From Tuwongella immobilis (GTDB lineage Bacteria; Planctomycetota; Planctomycetia; Gemmatales; Gemmataceae), in assembly GCF_901538355.1 (NCBI RefSeq), contig NZ_LR593887.1, positions 4,998,920-5,062,919 on the forward strand: DNA of 64,000 nucleotides. Direction: 5' to 3'. The notes beneath the pieces are model-generated. The model was not told the origin of the DNA and searched no databases. It saw only the letters and a program-made list of their open reading frames with translations. This document shows, one piece after another, positions 1 to 10,200 of the stretch. The position numbers and the translations under genes were made by a program. Position 1 is the first letter of the stretch; each line of letters starts with the position of its first letter.

Positions 1-1
1 T

Positions 2-166
2 CCTGACGGTGACGAATTTCTGGGCTGGATGCGTACCGCAGGACTCACCGATCTGCAGCAGATTCCCCTCACACTGGGAATTGCCACCCTGTACATTGGG
101 AGAAAGCTGGACACGGGCACGATTCCTCCGCATGATAGGGATGAATCTGCGACATCCGAAGACTGA
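2..166 (+). CDS. ubiE: UbiE/MenG-type methyltransferase, C-terminal fragment
   Basis: Only the last 54 codons lie in the window; the gene starts to the left. The reading frame ending with TGA at 164-166 gives a tail with PDGDEFLGWMRTAGL followed by PLTLGIATLYIGRK. This matches the end of the UbiE/MenG demethylmenaquinone (ubiquinone) C-methyltransferases, where the motif PLTxGIATLYxGxK is typical. The family methylates the quinone ring in the last steps of menaquinone or ubiquinone synthesis, using S-adenosylmethionine. The SAM-binding part is outside the window, so the call rests on the tail alone. hemE begins 15 bases downstream, so the two are probably cotranscribed, joining quinone and heme synthesis. 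Confidence 0.75.
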   Translation, partial: PDGDEFLGWMRTAGLTDLQQIPLTLGIATLYIGRKLDTGTIPPHDRDESATSED

Positions 167-181
167 CTGCCGAGCTGTTGT

Positions 182-1240
182 ATGACTGTCCCAACGCCTA
201 CCCCGTCAAGTTCCTCGCCCCATCTTCTTGTGCGTGCCGCTCGGGGCGAACCCGTCGAACGCACCCCGGTCTGGGCGATGCGACAAGCAGGCCGTTGGGA
301 CCCCGAATTCAATCGCGTTCGCGCGGGCATGACGTTCTACGAATTCAGCGAGAATGTCGAAAAATCGGCCCAGGCTTCGCTCTGCCCACGTCGGTTTGGC
401 GTGGACGGAATTATTCTGTTCTACGATATCACCACACTCCCCGTCGCCATGGGGCAGTCGTACACGCTGCAACCGCATCATGGCCCGGTGCCGGATCACC
501 CGATTCGGGACTTCGACGACCTGGAGCAACTCACCGCCCTGCCCGATCCGCGGAGTTATCAGCACATTCGCGATCTGCTGGCCCAAGTGAAGGCGGAACT
601 TCGCGGCGAATTGCCGATTCTCGTGTTCGCGGGTGCCCCCTTCACCGTGGCCACCTACTGCATCGGCACCGGCAAAAATATCGACGCCACCCGACAATTC
701 GCCCGCGAAAAGCCGGATCTGTGGGACGCTCTACTCGACCGACTCACCGGCGCCACCGTGCAATTCCTCAGCACACTCGCCTCCGATGGCGCAGACATGT
801 ACCAACTCTTCGATTCCTGGGCGGGCATGCTCACCCCCGAAGAATACGATTTGTGGGCACAGCCGCAGCACCGTTCGATCTTTTCGATGGTGTCCACGAT
901 TCCCCGCATCTTGTTCGTGAAGGAAAATCCGTACCTGGATCGCATGGCCCATAGCGGGGCGGACATTATCAGCCTGGGTAAACGTCATTCGCTGGCCGAG
1001 GCCAAAGCGCAATATCCGCATCTGGTGTTTCAAGGGAATGTCGATGACGATTTGATGCAAACCGGCACCCCGGAACAAGTTGCGGAAGCAACCCGCCGCT
1101 GCCTGGAGGAAGGTGGCGGCCATCGTCACATTCTCAACCTCAGCCATGGAATGGATCGTTCCTCACCGGTGGCCAACTTCGAAGCCTTCGTGCGAACCGC
1201 CCACACCTACACTCCTTCCACCCGCGCTGAATCGAGGTAA
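182..1240 (+). CDS. hemE: uroporphyrinogen decarboxylase
   Basis: A 352-residue cytoplasmic enzyme, the normal family length. It removes the four acetate carboxyl groups of uroporphyrinogen III to give coproporphyrinogen III in heme synthesis. The family signature RQAGR is at residues 34-38, in the context WAMRQAGRWDPE. LFDSWAGML, which forms part of the active-site cleft, is in the middle, and QGNVDDDLM plus NLSHGMD lie near the C-terminus. The last motif is usually NLGHGI; the Gly-to-Ser change at its third position is a small deviation. The ATG at 182 is the only sensible start, although the Shine-Dalgarno sequence is weak. The gene sits 15 bases after the ubiE fragment and 4 bases before the HtrA-like protease gene, so all three probably share a transcript. 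Confidence 0.95.
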   Translation: MTVPTPTPSSSSPHLLVRAARGEPVERTPVWAMRQAGRWDPEFNRVRAGMTFYEFSENVEKSAQASLCPRRFGVDGIILFYDITTLPVAMGQSYTLQPHHGPVPDHPIRDFDDLEQLTALPDPRSYQHIRDLLAQVKAELRGELPILVFAGAPFTVATYCIGTGKNIDATRQFAREKPDLWDALLDRLTGATVQFLSTLASDGADMYQLFDSWAGMLTPEEYDLWAQPQHRSIFSMVSTIPRILFVKENPYLDRMAHSGADIISLGKRHSLAEAKAQYPHLVFQGNVDDDLMQTGTPEQVAEATRRCLEEGGGHRHILNLSHGMDRSSPVANFEAFVRTAHTYTPSTRAESR

Positions 1241-1244
1241 TCGC

Positions 1245-2759
1245 ATGGCTCAGGCCCGTTGGCGTGCATGGTCATGGCTGTTGGTGCTGTGGATGGGGCT
1301 GCCGTTGAGCGCAGTCGCCCAGCCGGATGATCCGCGCGCCCAGTTGCTCGCGGTGCAAAAAGCCATGCAATCCGCCATCGAACAGGCCGAACCCGCCATC
1401 GCCTGCGTGCTGGTCTCCCGTTCGGATCGCTACACGCAACTCGCGCCGCGATTCGCGCCTGCCAATGCCTCGATCCCCGGTCAGTTGGGCAACTTCGATT
1501 CGCGGCCATTTCTCAACGGCCCCGACGAGAAATTGGCCCGCCGATTGGATCTCAGCGACCCGGACACCGTCCCCGATGCCTACGGCTCGGGTGTCGTCCT
1601 CGCATCCACCGGCTTGATTCTGACCAACTACCACGTCATTCAAGACGCCACGAAAATCTTCGTTCGCCTGCCAGGGCGAATCGGCAGTTATGCCGACATT
1701 CACGCGGCCGATCCCCGATCCGATCTCGCCGTCCTGAAATTGCAGCGCAACCTCGGTCCGCTCAAGACGTTACCGCTGGGTGATGGTGCCGCGGTCCGCA
1801 AAGGCGACTGGGTGATTAGCCTCGCCAACCCGTTCGCCGTCGGCTTCCGCGATGGCTCCCCGTCGGCCTCTTGGGGGATCATCAGCAACCTGCGCCGCCG
1901 CGCTCCCGGCTCGCTACGTGAAGAACAACGCACCCGCTCGCTGCACCATTACGGCACACTCATTCAGACAGATGCCCGACTGAATCTCGGCGTCTCCGGC
2001 GGGGCATTGATTTCGCTGCAAGGCGAACTGATTGGCCTGACCACATCGCTGGCCGCCGTTGTCGGTGGCGAGACTGCGGGCGGATTCGCCATCCCCATGG
2101 ATCGCAATCTCAAGCGGATTGTGCAGGTGCTGCTCGACGGCCGCGAGGTGGAATACGGCTTTCTAGGAATCGCTGTCGGTCCGCCCGGCCCGCCCAGTCC
2201 CAGTGTGGGAATCGAGGTGCGCTCCGTGACCCCCGGCTCCCCCGCCGCCATCGCCGGAATCCGCCCCGGCGACACACTCACCGGAATCGACGGCCAGCCC
2301 GTCCGCGAACCCGATGATCTGTTTCTGCATGTCGGCAGCGCATTAGCCGGGAACGAAGTGGTGCTCTCGCTGGTTTCGCAGCTGGGAAATGCCCGCCGCG
2401 TCACCACTCGATTGGCAAAATTCTACCTGAATCAGGGCAGCATCGCCTCGCAACGCCCGCCCGCTGTCTTTGGATTGCGCGTCGATTATTCCAGCGTCAT
2501 GCTCGACGCCGTTCGACTCACCGAAGTGCCGCGTGGCGTGCTCGTCCGCGAAATCGAGCCGGGATCGCCCGCCGAGCAAAAATTGAAGAAACTCCAAGAC
2601 AACGTCGGTCGGCTCCTGATTACCGAAGTGAACGGCGTGCCCATCATCAATCCGAGCGAATTTCTGCGTGAATCCGCCAAAAAGCCGCAGCAAATCACCC
2701 TCAGCGTAGTCGATGCCAACCGCCCCGACGATCCCCCGCAAACGATTCGCCTCCCCTGA
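1245..2759 (+). CDS. HtrA/Deg-like serine protease with two PDZ domains
   Basis: A 504-residue exported protease. The start at 1245 follows GAGG and gives a proper signal peptide (WSWLLVLWMGLPLSAVAQ); a longer frame beginning inside hemE would lack one. The trypsin-like domain holds the triad: His130 in TNYHVIQD, Asp160 in DPRSDLAVL and Ser251 in GVSGGALIS. The usual GNSGG is GVSGG here, with the serine kept. Two PDZ domains follow at about residues 300-385 (FLGIAVGPP to the SPAAIAGIRPGDTL loop) and 405-500. The family degrades or refolds damaged envelope proteins. Placement 4 bases after hemE is unexpected for a quality-control protease and probably reflects shared transcription, not shared function. 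The substrate is unknown. Confidence 0.88.
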   Translation: MAQARWRAWSWLLVLWMGLPLSAVAQPDDPRAQLLAVQKAMQSAIEQAEPAIACVLVSRSDRYTQLAPRFAPANASIPGQLGNFDSRPFLNGPDEKLARRLDLSDPDTVPDAYGSGVVLASTGLILTNYHVIQDATKIFVRLPGRIGSYADIHAADPRSDLAVLKLQRNLGPLKTLPLGDGAAVRKGDWVISLANPFAVGFRDGSPSASWGIISNLRRRAPGSLREEQRTRSLHHYGTLIQTDARLNLGVSGGALISLQGELIGLTTSLAAVVGGETAGGFAIPMDRNLKRIVQVLLDGREVEYGFLGIAVGPPGPPSPSVGIEVRSVTPGSPAAIAGIRPGDTLTGIDGQPVREPDDLFLHVGSALAGNEVVLSLVSQLGNARRVTTRLAKFYLNQGSIASQRPPAVFGLRVDYSSVMLDAVRLTEVPRGVLVREIEPGSPAEQKLKKLQDNVGRLLITEVNGVPIINPSEFLRESAKKPQQITLSVVDANRPDDPPQTIRLP

Positions 2760-2769
2760 CGAGAACGCC

Positions 2770-3585
2770 ATGCGCTACGCCATCTGCAACGAGACTTTCG
2801 CCGATTGGGACCACGCCCGAATCTGCGACACGGTCGCCAGTTTGGGCTACACCGGCCTGGAAATCGCCCCATTCACGCTTGCTCCGCGGATTACCGATGT
2901 GTCGGCCACCCGCCGCGCGGAACTCACCCAGCAGGCCAAAGCCGCCGGCATCGAAATCCTCGGCCTGCACTGGCTGCTGGCCAAAACCACCGGCTTCATG
3001 ATTACCTCGCCGGATGCCGAAATTCGGGCCACCACCGCCGCCTATCTGTGCGAACTCGCCCGCGCCTGCCGCGACCTGGGCGGGAATATTCTCGTGCTCG
3101 GCTCACCGCTGCAACGACGCATCCCCGAAGGCGCAACCCGTTCGCAGGCAACCGATTACGCACTGCTGACCTTGGAGCAAGTGCTTCCCGCACTCGATGA
3201 AACCGGCGTGCAATTGTGCCTGGAGCCACTCGCCCCAACCGAAGCAGATTTCCTGAATACCGCCGATGAAGGCTTGGCGATGATGCAGCGATTGAACCAC
3301 CCGCTGGTCAAACTGCACCTGGACGTGAAGGCGATGTCCAGCGAAGCCGAGCCGATTCCGACGATTCTGCGCAAGCACATCCCGCACACCGGCCATTTCC
3401 ACGCCAACGACCCGAATCTCCGCGGCCCCGGCTTCGGCGACATGGATTTCCGCCCAATTTTCGCCGCCCTGCACGAAACCAATTACCCCGGCTGGGTATC
3501 CGTCGAAGTCTTCGATTACAAACCCGACCCCGTCACCATCGCCCGCGAATCGATCCGCTACATGCGCGAATGCGCCGCCAACTAA
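2770..3585 (+). CDS. sugar phosphate isomerase/epimerase (TIM barrel)
   Basis: A 271-residue protein of the xylose-isomerase-like TIM-barrel family (AP endonuclease 2 fold). It begins MRYAICNETFADW; the start at 2770 lies 10 bases after the protease stop, and an earlier ATG at 2713 would overlap that gene. Metal-binding stretches typical of the family are seen: LCLEPLAP in the middle, KLHLDVKAM, HFHANDPNLRGPGFGDMDF and WVSVEVFDY near the end, giving the usual Glu/Asp/His/Glu ligands. Members isomerise or epimerise sugars or inositol derivatives. There is no signal peptide, so it is cytosolic. The substrate cannot be inferred from the neighbours. It is the last gene of the ubiE-hemE-protease run. 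Confidence 0.82.
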   Translation: MRYAICNETFADWDHARICDTVASLGYTGLEIAPFTLAPRITDVSATRRAELTQQAKAAGIEILGLHWLLAKTTGFMITSPDAEIRATTAAYLCELARACRDLGGNILVLGSPLQRRIPEGATRSQATDYALLTLEQVLPALDETGVQLCLEPLAPTEADFLNTADEGLAMMQRLNHPLVKLHLDVKAMSSEAEPIPTILRKHIPHTGHFHANDPNLRGPGFGDMDFRPIFAALHETNYPGWVSVEVFDYKPDPVTIARESIRYMRECAAN

Positions 3586-3760
3586 CCCTCCCCCCCAGCA
3601 ACCCCACCAACACGCCAACTCCGCCCAACAGCCCCCCGCCCCCTTCCGCGACACGCCCCCGACTGGTTTGCCCCGGAAATTCACGGGGCGACGGCTGGGG
3701 CGGTGTGTCGTGAATGGAGTGGTGGAATCTCGTCTGGTGGAATTGGGGCTGGAAATGACA

Positions 3761-3801
3761 CAAACTCCGAATCAGCGACAAATCGCGTGATTCGGAGTTT
3801 G
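3761..3801 (-). terminator. stem-loop terminator downstream of tRNA-Ser
   Basis: A perfect 14-base inverted repeat (3761-3774 and 3788-3801, arm CAAACTCCGAATCA) whose loop can itself pair GCGA with TCGC. It starts 15 bases past the 3' end of the minus-strand tRNA. The T-tract is weak (TGTGTCATTT), so termination is inferred from position and stem strength. Confidence 0.65.
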
Positions 3802-3815
3802 AAGATTGTCTGGAT

Positions 3816-3904
3816 CGGAGAGAGCGGGATTCGAACCCGCGGTACGGTATTACCCGTACGCCGCTTTAGCAAAGCGGTGCTTTCGACCACTCAGCCATCT
3901 CTCC
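3816..3904 (-). tRNA. tRNA-Ser (GCT anticodon)
   Basis: An 89-base class II tRNA on the minus strand. The acceptor arms GGAGAGA and TCTCTCC pair, the discriminator base is G, and the anticodon loop reads CTTTGCTAAAG with anticodon GCT, which decodes AGC and AGT serine codons. The long variable arm (GTACGGGTAATACCGTAC) is typical of tRNA-Ser, and the T arm contains GGTTCGAATCC. CCA is not encoded. A sigma70-like promoter lies just upstream and a strong hairpin downstream, so it is a single-gene unit. Confidence 0.97.
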
Positions 3905-3917
3905 TGAGTGTCTCTGT

Positions 3918-3946
3918 TTTATAGCAGGCAGTTTCGTGCTCCGCAA
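3918..3946 (-). promoter_or_regulatory. sigma70-like promoter of tRNA-Ser
   Basis: On the minus strand TTGCGG (3946-3941) and TATAAA (3923-3918) are separated by exactly 17 bases. Transcription would start near 3911, about 7 bases before the tRNA 5' end, which is the usual arrangement for a tRNA gene. The -10 box matches the consensus at five of six bases, the -35 box at three. Confidence 0.6.
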
Positions 3947-4094
3947 TCCTGTCCGGGGATTTTTTCCGGCCAATTTGCCCCGTGACATCCTCCAACTCTC
4001 GTTGGATCGCATCACCAGCCGGGATCGGGGTTCCGTGCCGATCGCGGCTGGGTCGAACGGTAGCGAGGCATCCGCCAACGCGATTGGCGACCAC

Positions 4095-5543
4095 TCACCC
4101 GGCGAGCGGAATTTGCAGATTCTGGAACGGGGCCACTCCCACTTGGCCGAGTTTCTTTCGCAGGGCACCCAAGGCGGCGTCTAGCACGCGGTCGGTGAAT
4201 TCCGGTTTGCTGTCCGGCTTCTTGGTCTGCGCTTTTTCTTCGGTCGGCTTCTCCGGGGTTTGAGGAGCTTGAGGGGCCATCGGCATCGGGCCTTTGCCGC
4301 GAATCACGTCGCGCGATCGACGCCATTCCAGGAATCGGAATCGCTCTTCGTCTTTGAGCGTGATCGTGAGATCCTTTTCCGGCAGCACGCCCCACTCATC
4401 CGATTCTTTGCTATCCGGGTGCCGGTGGATATTGTGGCCGCTGGGCCGCCAATAGGTGTCCGTGGTCAGTTTCAGCGCGGTCGGTTGATCCCGCGAGCTA
4501 TTGCGGAAGACCTGCTGCACGCTGCCTTTGCCGTAAGAACGCTCCCCCACCACCACTGCCCGTTTGTGATCCTGCAGCGCGGCGGCCAGGACTTCGCTGG
4601 CGCTGGCGGAGTTCTTGTTGATGAGCACGGCCATCGGGTGCTGTTCCGCGGGCAGGAACATGGTGCCTGCTTCCTTCGCTTCCAACACCGGGCCTTGCCC
4701 GTGGCGATTCTTGGTGCTCACAATCACGCCGTTGCTGAGGAACAGATCGGCAATCTCGACCGCCGATTGCAGCAAGCCGCCGGGATTGTCGCGCAAATCC
4801 AGCACCAGCCCGCGTGCGCCGCGTTGTTGGATGATCTCCATGGCTTGTTGGATGTCGCGGTAGGTGTGATCGCTGAACTGCACGATGCGCAGATAGGCGA
4901 TTTTGTTGGCCGGGTCGGCGAAGTAGTCCCACTTGGTGGGGTCGGCCGGATCACGCTGCCAACCCAGGACGGTTTGAATTTCGATGATCGCCCGCTTCAT
5001 GGACACTTCGACCGGCTCGTTGCTGCCTTCATGCAGAACGGTCAAGCGAATTTCTTTGCCGGGTTCGCCCTGAATCAGCTTGACAGCTTCGTTGCTGCGA
5101 AGTTGCTCCGTGGTGGTATCGTCGATTTTGAGAATCAGATCCCCGGCGAGAATCCCGGCATCATACGCTGGGGTGCCAACCATTGGGCTGATGACGACGA
5201 GGCGACCGGTCGCGGGATCGACTCCGATTTGCACGCCGATGCCGCCGAAGTTGCCTTTGGCCGTGGTATCGAACGCTCGCAAATCGTCGCTGTTGAAGTA
5301 GACCGAATGCGGATCGAGCCGTTCCAGCCCGCCGTTGATCATATCTTCGACCAGCTTTTCCATCTGCTTTTCGTCCAATTCGCGGACGTAGCGCTTATCG
5401 ACTTCAGAAAGGACATCGACAATCGTTCGCACAAGTCGATAATTGTGGTCGCGGTCGCGGGCGGGTGCGCTGTAGCTGAGCGTCAACCCCAAGAGGACCA
5501 CCGCCGGAATTCCCAACAGCCAAGCCAGATTCCATCGGGACAT
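4095..5543 (-). CDS. ctpA: C-terminal processing peptidase, S41 family
   Basis: A 482-residue envelope protease. The start at 5543 follows AAGGAGC and gives an N-terminal hydrophobic segment (LAWLLGIPAVVLLGLTLSYS) acting as signal peptide or anchor; an upstream extension rich in arginine looks untranslated. After an N-terminal helical region come a PDZ domain (about residues 100-190, FGGIGVQIG to DAGILAGDLIL) and the S41 core. The catalytic pair is Ser314 in NSASASEV and Lys339 in SYGKGS, 25 residues apart as in known CtpA enzymes. The tail is rich in Pro, Lys and Glu before a final amphipathic helix. The family trims or degrades envelope proteins from their C-termini. The propeller gene upstream ends 132 bases before it. 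The symbol follows family usage. Confidence 0.9.
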   Translation of the reverse strand: MSRWNLAWLLGIPAVVLLGLTLSYSAPARDRDHNYRLVRTIVDVLSEVDKRYVRELDEKQMEKLVEDMINGGLERLDPHSVYFNSDDLRAFDTTAKGNFGGIGVQIGVDPATGRLVVISPMVGTPAYDAGILAGDLILKIDDTTTEQLRSNEAVKLIQGEPGKEIRLTVLHEGSNEPVEVSMKRAIIEIQTVLGWQRDPADPTKWDYFADPANKIAYLRIVQFSDHTYRDIQQAMEIIQQRGARGLVLDLRDNPGGLLQSAVEIADLFLSNGVIVSTKNRHGQGPVLEAKEAGTMFLPAEQHPMAVLINKNSASASEVLAAALQDHKRAVVVGERSYGKGSVQQVFRNSSRDQPTALKLTTDTYWRPSGHNIHRHPDSKESDEWGVLPEKDLTITLKDEERFRFLEWRRSRDVIRGKGPMPMAPQAPQTPEKPTEEKAQTKKPDSKPEFTDRVLDAALGALRKKLGQVGVAPFQNLQIPLAG

Positions 5544-5675
5544 CGTCGAAGCTCCTTTTCCCGACAGCCGATCATCACGATGCACCAGTATATCCCGGCG
5601 GGTCAATCTGCGGGAGATGAATCGGCGGGTGGGCCGCAGGCATCTCCCGAATCGTCGCATCTCCCGGCGGATTCA

Positions 5676-7034
5676 TCACTTGGCGGGAATTAGCTCCACC
5701 GCCAGCAGCCGATCTTTCCCGCGCACGTACAAGATTCCATGCGAGACCACCGGGGCGGCCCAACAGGGGTACGATAGCTTCTCGCACTCCCAAATCGCAC
5801 GTTCTTCATACTTTTCGGGATTGATCCGCAGCAGCCGCAGCACCCCTTCTTCGCTCTGCGAAATCAAATGGCCATCGATTTGCAGCAGCGACGATCGCCC
5901 GTGACCGGACTTTTTCCACTGCAACTCGCCGTCCGCCAATTTGATGCAGCGCAGCTCCGCATTGCTGGTGTGCCGCCCGCTGGAACCGTAGACATATCCA
6001 TCAACGTGAATCGGTGTATTCCAGTGGCACTGCATGCGCTTATCGCGTCCCTGGTCGGAATCGTCCCAGATCGATTCCACCTTTTTGCCATCGAATTTGA
6101 GCAACGCACTGCCCGGCCCGTAACATTCGGTAATCAAGATTTGATCCTTGACCACGATGGGATTGCTGGCGTTCACGCTCTCCAGAATGCGAGCCCGCCA
6201 GGGGAATTGGAACAAATCGGTGCCGGCTTTGGGGTCGAATCCGTACAGTCCGCCACGCGCGAAATACAACCCGACCCGCTGATTGCCGATGTTCGTGAGC
6301 ACCGGCGTGGCGTAACTCGCCAGATCGTTGCCGATGGTGTAGCGGACTTCGCCAGTCTTTTTATCCAGCGCCACAATCGCTTGCTGATTCGGCTTGGCGT
6401 CTCGGAAATCATCCGGTCGGCGCTCCCCGGCCGGCGATCCACCCACCGCCACCAGCAGCAAATCCCCTTCGACCACCGGCGTGGAACCGACGCCGAAGAA
6501 ATTCTGATGGATGTTGTACTTCTTCGCGGTATCCAACTGCCAAATGCGCTCGCCGGTCACCGCATGCAGACAGACCAGCATCCCTTCCGGGCCATAAATA
6601 TACACCCGGTCCTCATCCACCACGGGGCAACAGCGGGGGCCATTGGAATAGCCGTAAAAATCTTCATACGTTGTGGGATAGCGAAATTCCCAAAGGCGCT
6701 TTCCCGTCTCGGCATTGCGACAGGTCAGCACCTGCGAATTGTCCACACGATCGAAATGGTACAACCGCCCCAGCGATGTCGTGGGGGCCGCATAGCCTTC
6801 GCCCAGCGGAGCTTCCCAGATGATTTTCAGCCCCGTGGCAGGCCAAGTGGTGAGAATTCCCTTTTCAGGAGACACGCCGTCTTGCGTGGGGCCCAGGAAT
6901 CGCGGCCAATCGACCCCGGTTTTGCGAGTTCGCAGGTCGCGCTCGGTGGTGTTCACGGGCGCGGGTTCTTCCGCCACACTTCGCGAACAACCCACCACAC
7001 CCACCACGCACAGAATCATCAGCAATCTTCGCAT
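5676..7034 (-). CDS. PQQ-like beta-propeller lipoprotein
   Basis: A 452-residue exported protein. The N-terminus MRRLLMILCVVGVVGCSRS carries a lipobox (VVGC), so it is probably lipid-anchored. The mature part begins with WPRFLGPTQDG and then IIWEAPLGEGYAAPTTSLGRLY, the entry signature of planctomycete PQQ-like (outer-membrane quinoprotein type) propellers, followed by repeated blades with AxTGxxxW-type motifs such as HAVTGERIWQLDT and DKKTGEVRYT. The family is built from eight WD40-like blades; most members have no demonstrated enzyme activity or bound PQQ. The start at 7034 is supported by GAGG upstream. A close relative (10608-11894) lies beyond the giant surface gene. Function is unknown beyond an envelope location. 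Confidence 0.8.
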   Translation of the reverse strand: MRRLLMILCVVGVVGCSRSVAEEPAPVNTTERDLRTRKTGVDWPRFLGPTQDGVSPEKGILTTWPATGLKIIWEAPLGEGYAAPTTSLGRLYHFDRVDNSQVLTCRNAETGKRLWEFRYPTTYEDFYGYSNGPRCCPVVDEDRVYIYGPEGMLVCLHAVTGERIWQLDTAKKYNIHQNFFGVGSTPVVEGDLLLVAVGGSPAGERRPDDFRDAKPNQQAIVALDKKTGEVRYTIGNDLASYATPVLTNIGNQRVGLYFARGGLYGFDPKAGTDLFQFPWRARILESVNASNPIVVKDQILITECYGPGSALLKFDGKKVESIWDDSDQGRDKRMQCHWNTPIHVDGYVYGSSGRHTSNAELRCIKLADGELQWKKSGHGRSSLLQIDGHLISQSEEGVLRLLRINPEKYEERAIWECEKLSYPCWAAPVVSHGILYVRGKDRLLAVELIPAK

Positions 7035-7277
7035 GGCAACCTCGTCCGACAGTCATCAGGAGGGCATCGAACTGTCGATGCTACCACCTTTGCCCGACTT
7101 CCGCCAGCGGGAGCATCACCGGACCGATTCCGCATCTCGAAATCCAACCTGGAATTCGGCGATCGTGCCGGCGCACAGCGCGGAAATCAAACAAAACCAT
7201 CGCCGCCCCCACTCCCGAATTGATTCCGAGAGGAAGAACCGCGATGGCTCCATGATTTCCACCAGGCGATTGCCCAA

Positions 7278-10200
7278 TCAGCCGACGTAGACGCCGTTGA
7301 GCCCCAACGGATCGGGGAACGGCGTGAACGCTTCTTGAATCGGTCCCGCGTTCGGTGCCACCAAATTGAGCAGTGATGCCCGATAGGTTTGCACACGGGC
7401 ACTGACTCCGCCTCCGGTGCCGACGACGAGATCGGCCAGGGCATCGCCATCGATATTCTTCACCGCCACCCGCACACCGCCGCGAAGGTCCGGCGAGAAC
7501 GCGAAGAAGTTCGACAGCGGCGCATCCAGCGAAGCCGGTCGGCTGGGGTCGATGGTCGAGGCTTGCAGACTGCGAGCGCCATCGAGAATCATCACCCGCG
7601 GCCCCCCATTCGGGCCACCGCCCAAGACAATCTCCGCAAAGCCGTCGCCGTTCATGTCACCAGATGCGACATACACCCCATCGCGCAGCGACGGCTCGAA
7701 GGCGAAAAAGTCCGGAATCAGCTTCACCGGCGTGGATTGCGTCAGCGATTTCCCATCGTACAACGCCAGCCGCGGCCCACCGGAAATCCCTGCCCCGACG
7801 ATCAAATCCGGGGTGCCATCGTTGTTGATGTCGCCCATCGCAATGCGGGCACCGCCGCGGAAATTCAAATCGTCGATGCCAAAGAAATTCCCAATCTGCA
7901 CGAGTGTGCCATTCTGGAACCGGAAAATCTGGATGCGTGCCCCACCGCCGTTATCCGGCGAGACGACGATTTCCGCCTTGCCATCGCCGTCGAGATCGGC
8001 CGCCGCCACGAATAAGCCGATGTTGGTGAATTCTTCGCCCGGATTGGTGCGGAAGATGCCGCCGTTGAGCAGGTCCGTGCCGCTTCCGCCCCGCAGAATC
8101 CGCAGACGATCGCCGCCGCCCGGCCCGGTCACGAGGATATTGTCCTCGATCCCGTCGCCATCGACATCGCCGACCGTCCCGCGCACTTCGGCGGCAAATT
8201 CCGGGAACGGCACCAGCGTACTGACTTCGACGGTCTTCGCGGTCGCGGTGTCGAATCGATAGCGTTGGACGGTGTTGCCGCCGCCGGATGCCAGCAGCAC
8301 GGAACCGAGCGGCGACGGTTGCGGATTCGGGATCGGATCCACCGGCGTGGAAGTCAGGCTGAGCGCATCCGAAAATTCCGAGGTGTCGCCGGTCGTCAAA
8401 TCGGTCGCCGTGGCGGTCAGGGTGGTGAATTGACTGCCGATGCTGGAGAGCGACGCGGTGAAACTGGCGTTGCCGCTGGCGTCGCTGGTCACTTCGATGC
8501 TGCCGACGAACAACAGCCCTTCCGGCCCGGAGGCGGCGGTGTTGGCGAAAATTTCGATGCGGAATCGTCGGTTCGGCGTGCTGTTGATGCTCCCCTGCAC
8601 CGTCGGCGTGCTGCCGCTGGTCAGACTGCTGAGCGTGGGCCGATTCTGGAGCCGATTGGCGCCGGCGTCCGGGTCTTGATCGTCGTTGGCAGTCACGCCC
8701 ACGGGTGCGAGGTCGATGCCCAATCCGCCGTTGGCCGAAATGATATTGCTGAGGATGCGATTGCCGGTGCCCGATTCCACCAGCACGCCGGCCAAGGCAT
8801 TGTTGGCGATGCGATTGCCCGCGCCCGCGGCCAGCCCGCCGATGGTGTTGTTATTTCCCGTGATTCGCAGGCCGTTTCGTGCATTGGCGATCACCACCGT
8901 GTTGAGATCGTCCACGCCGGAGCCGATGCGCATGCCGGTGACGCTGTTGCTGTTGCCCGCCAGCACGATGCCATCGCCGAGGTTGCCGCTGACTGTCTGT
9001 CGGGAGCCGATGACGAATTTCCCGGCGAGCGTGTTGCTGTTGCCGGTGATGTGGATGCCGTCGCCGCCGTTGGCAATCGCTTTGGTGCTGGGTCCGTTGA
9101 TGCCGACGAAATTGCCTTCGATGGTATTGTTGTCGGTGCCAATGAAGATGCCGTGGCCGGTGTTGCCACTGACGGTGTTGCCCAGGAATGATCCCAGCGA
9201 ACCGATTCGATTGCTGCTGGCCCCGTCGCGCAGGCTGATTCCGTCGCCGCCGTTGCCGAGGTCCACCTCCGCGGCGAGATCGACCCCGATGGAATTGCCA
9301 TCAATGAGCGTGCCGGTGGCCTTGGTGCCGCTCAGCCGAATGCCATCGCTGGTGTTGCCGCTGATGACGTTGCCGGAATTGGCCAGCGATGGGCCGATGA
9401 CGTTTCCGCCGCCCGAAACGAAGACACCGAATCGCCCGTTGCCGATCGCGCCACTCCCGGTGGGGCCGACGCCGATGGAATTGCCGATGAGCTGGTTGCT
9501 GTTGCCGGTGAGTTGCACCCCGTCGGAGCCGTTTCCGCTGATGGTCTGATATTTTCCGGTGGTGAAATCACCCTGCACGGTGTTGGAATTCCCGGAAATG
9601 GCCACGCCAGCGAGGGTGTTGCCCAGCGCGGCGGTTGCGCCCACGGTCACGCCAATGCGATTGCTGGCGACGGTGTTGGTGTTGCCCGCGATCAGAACGC
9701 CGTTGCCCAGATTGCCGCTGATGAGATTGCCCGCGTTGACGCCGACTTCGCCGACGAAATTCCCCGTTGCGCCGCTGCTGACGGTCACGCCGTTGCCGCC
9801 ATTGGCGATTGCGGATTCCCCCGTTGCGGCGGTGCCGATGAAATTTTGCAGAAGCCGATTTCCCGTGGCTCCCTCCGCAATCAGCACGCCATCGCCGGAG
9901 TTGCCGGAAATCAAATTGCGCGAGTCCGGCAACGTGCCGCCGAGAATGTGATTATCGCCGGTGATGCGGATGCCCACGCCGTTTGGCGCGGCGGTGGTGC
10001 CAACTTCGTTGGTGCCGATGAAATTGCCGGTGATAATCGCTAGATCGGAATCGAGCTGAATGCCCGCCCCGGAGAAATTGCGGATGTTCAACCCGCTGAT
10101 ACTGCTGCCGGAATGCCCGGTGAGCGTCAGCCCGTTGACGGCATTGCCCGCGTTGGTGCCGTCGATGGCAATGCGAATGATGCTGTTAATCGCCAGTGGA

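Noticed and set aside
206-697. Open frame on the minus strand inside hemE
   Set aside because: It lies wholly within a clearly conserved gene and has no family similarity; long antisense frames are common at this base composition.
4260-5693. Long plus-strand frame (477 codons) opposite the ctpA gene
   Set aside because: Antisense to a protease with complete motifs; amino acid use is odd and no motif is recognisable.
8750-10060. CRISPR-like repetition
   Set aside because: The repeats are in frame, imperfect and encode beta-helix turns; there are no equal spacers.
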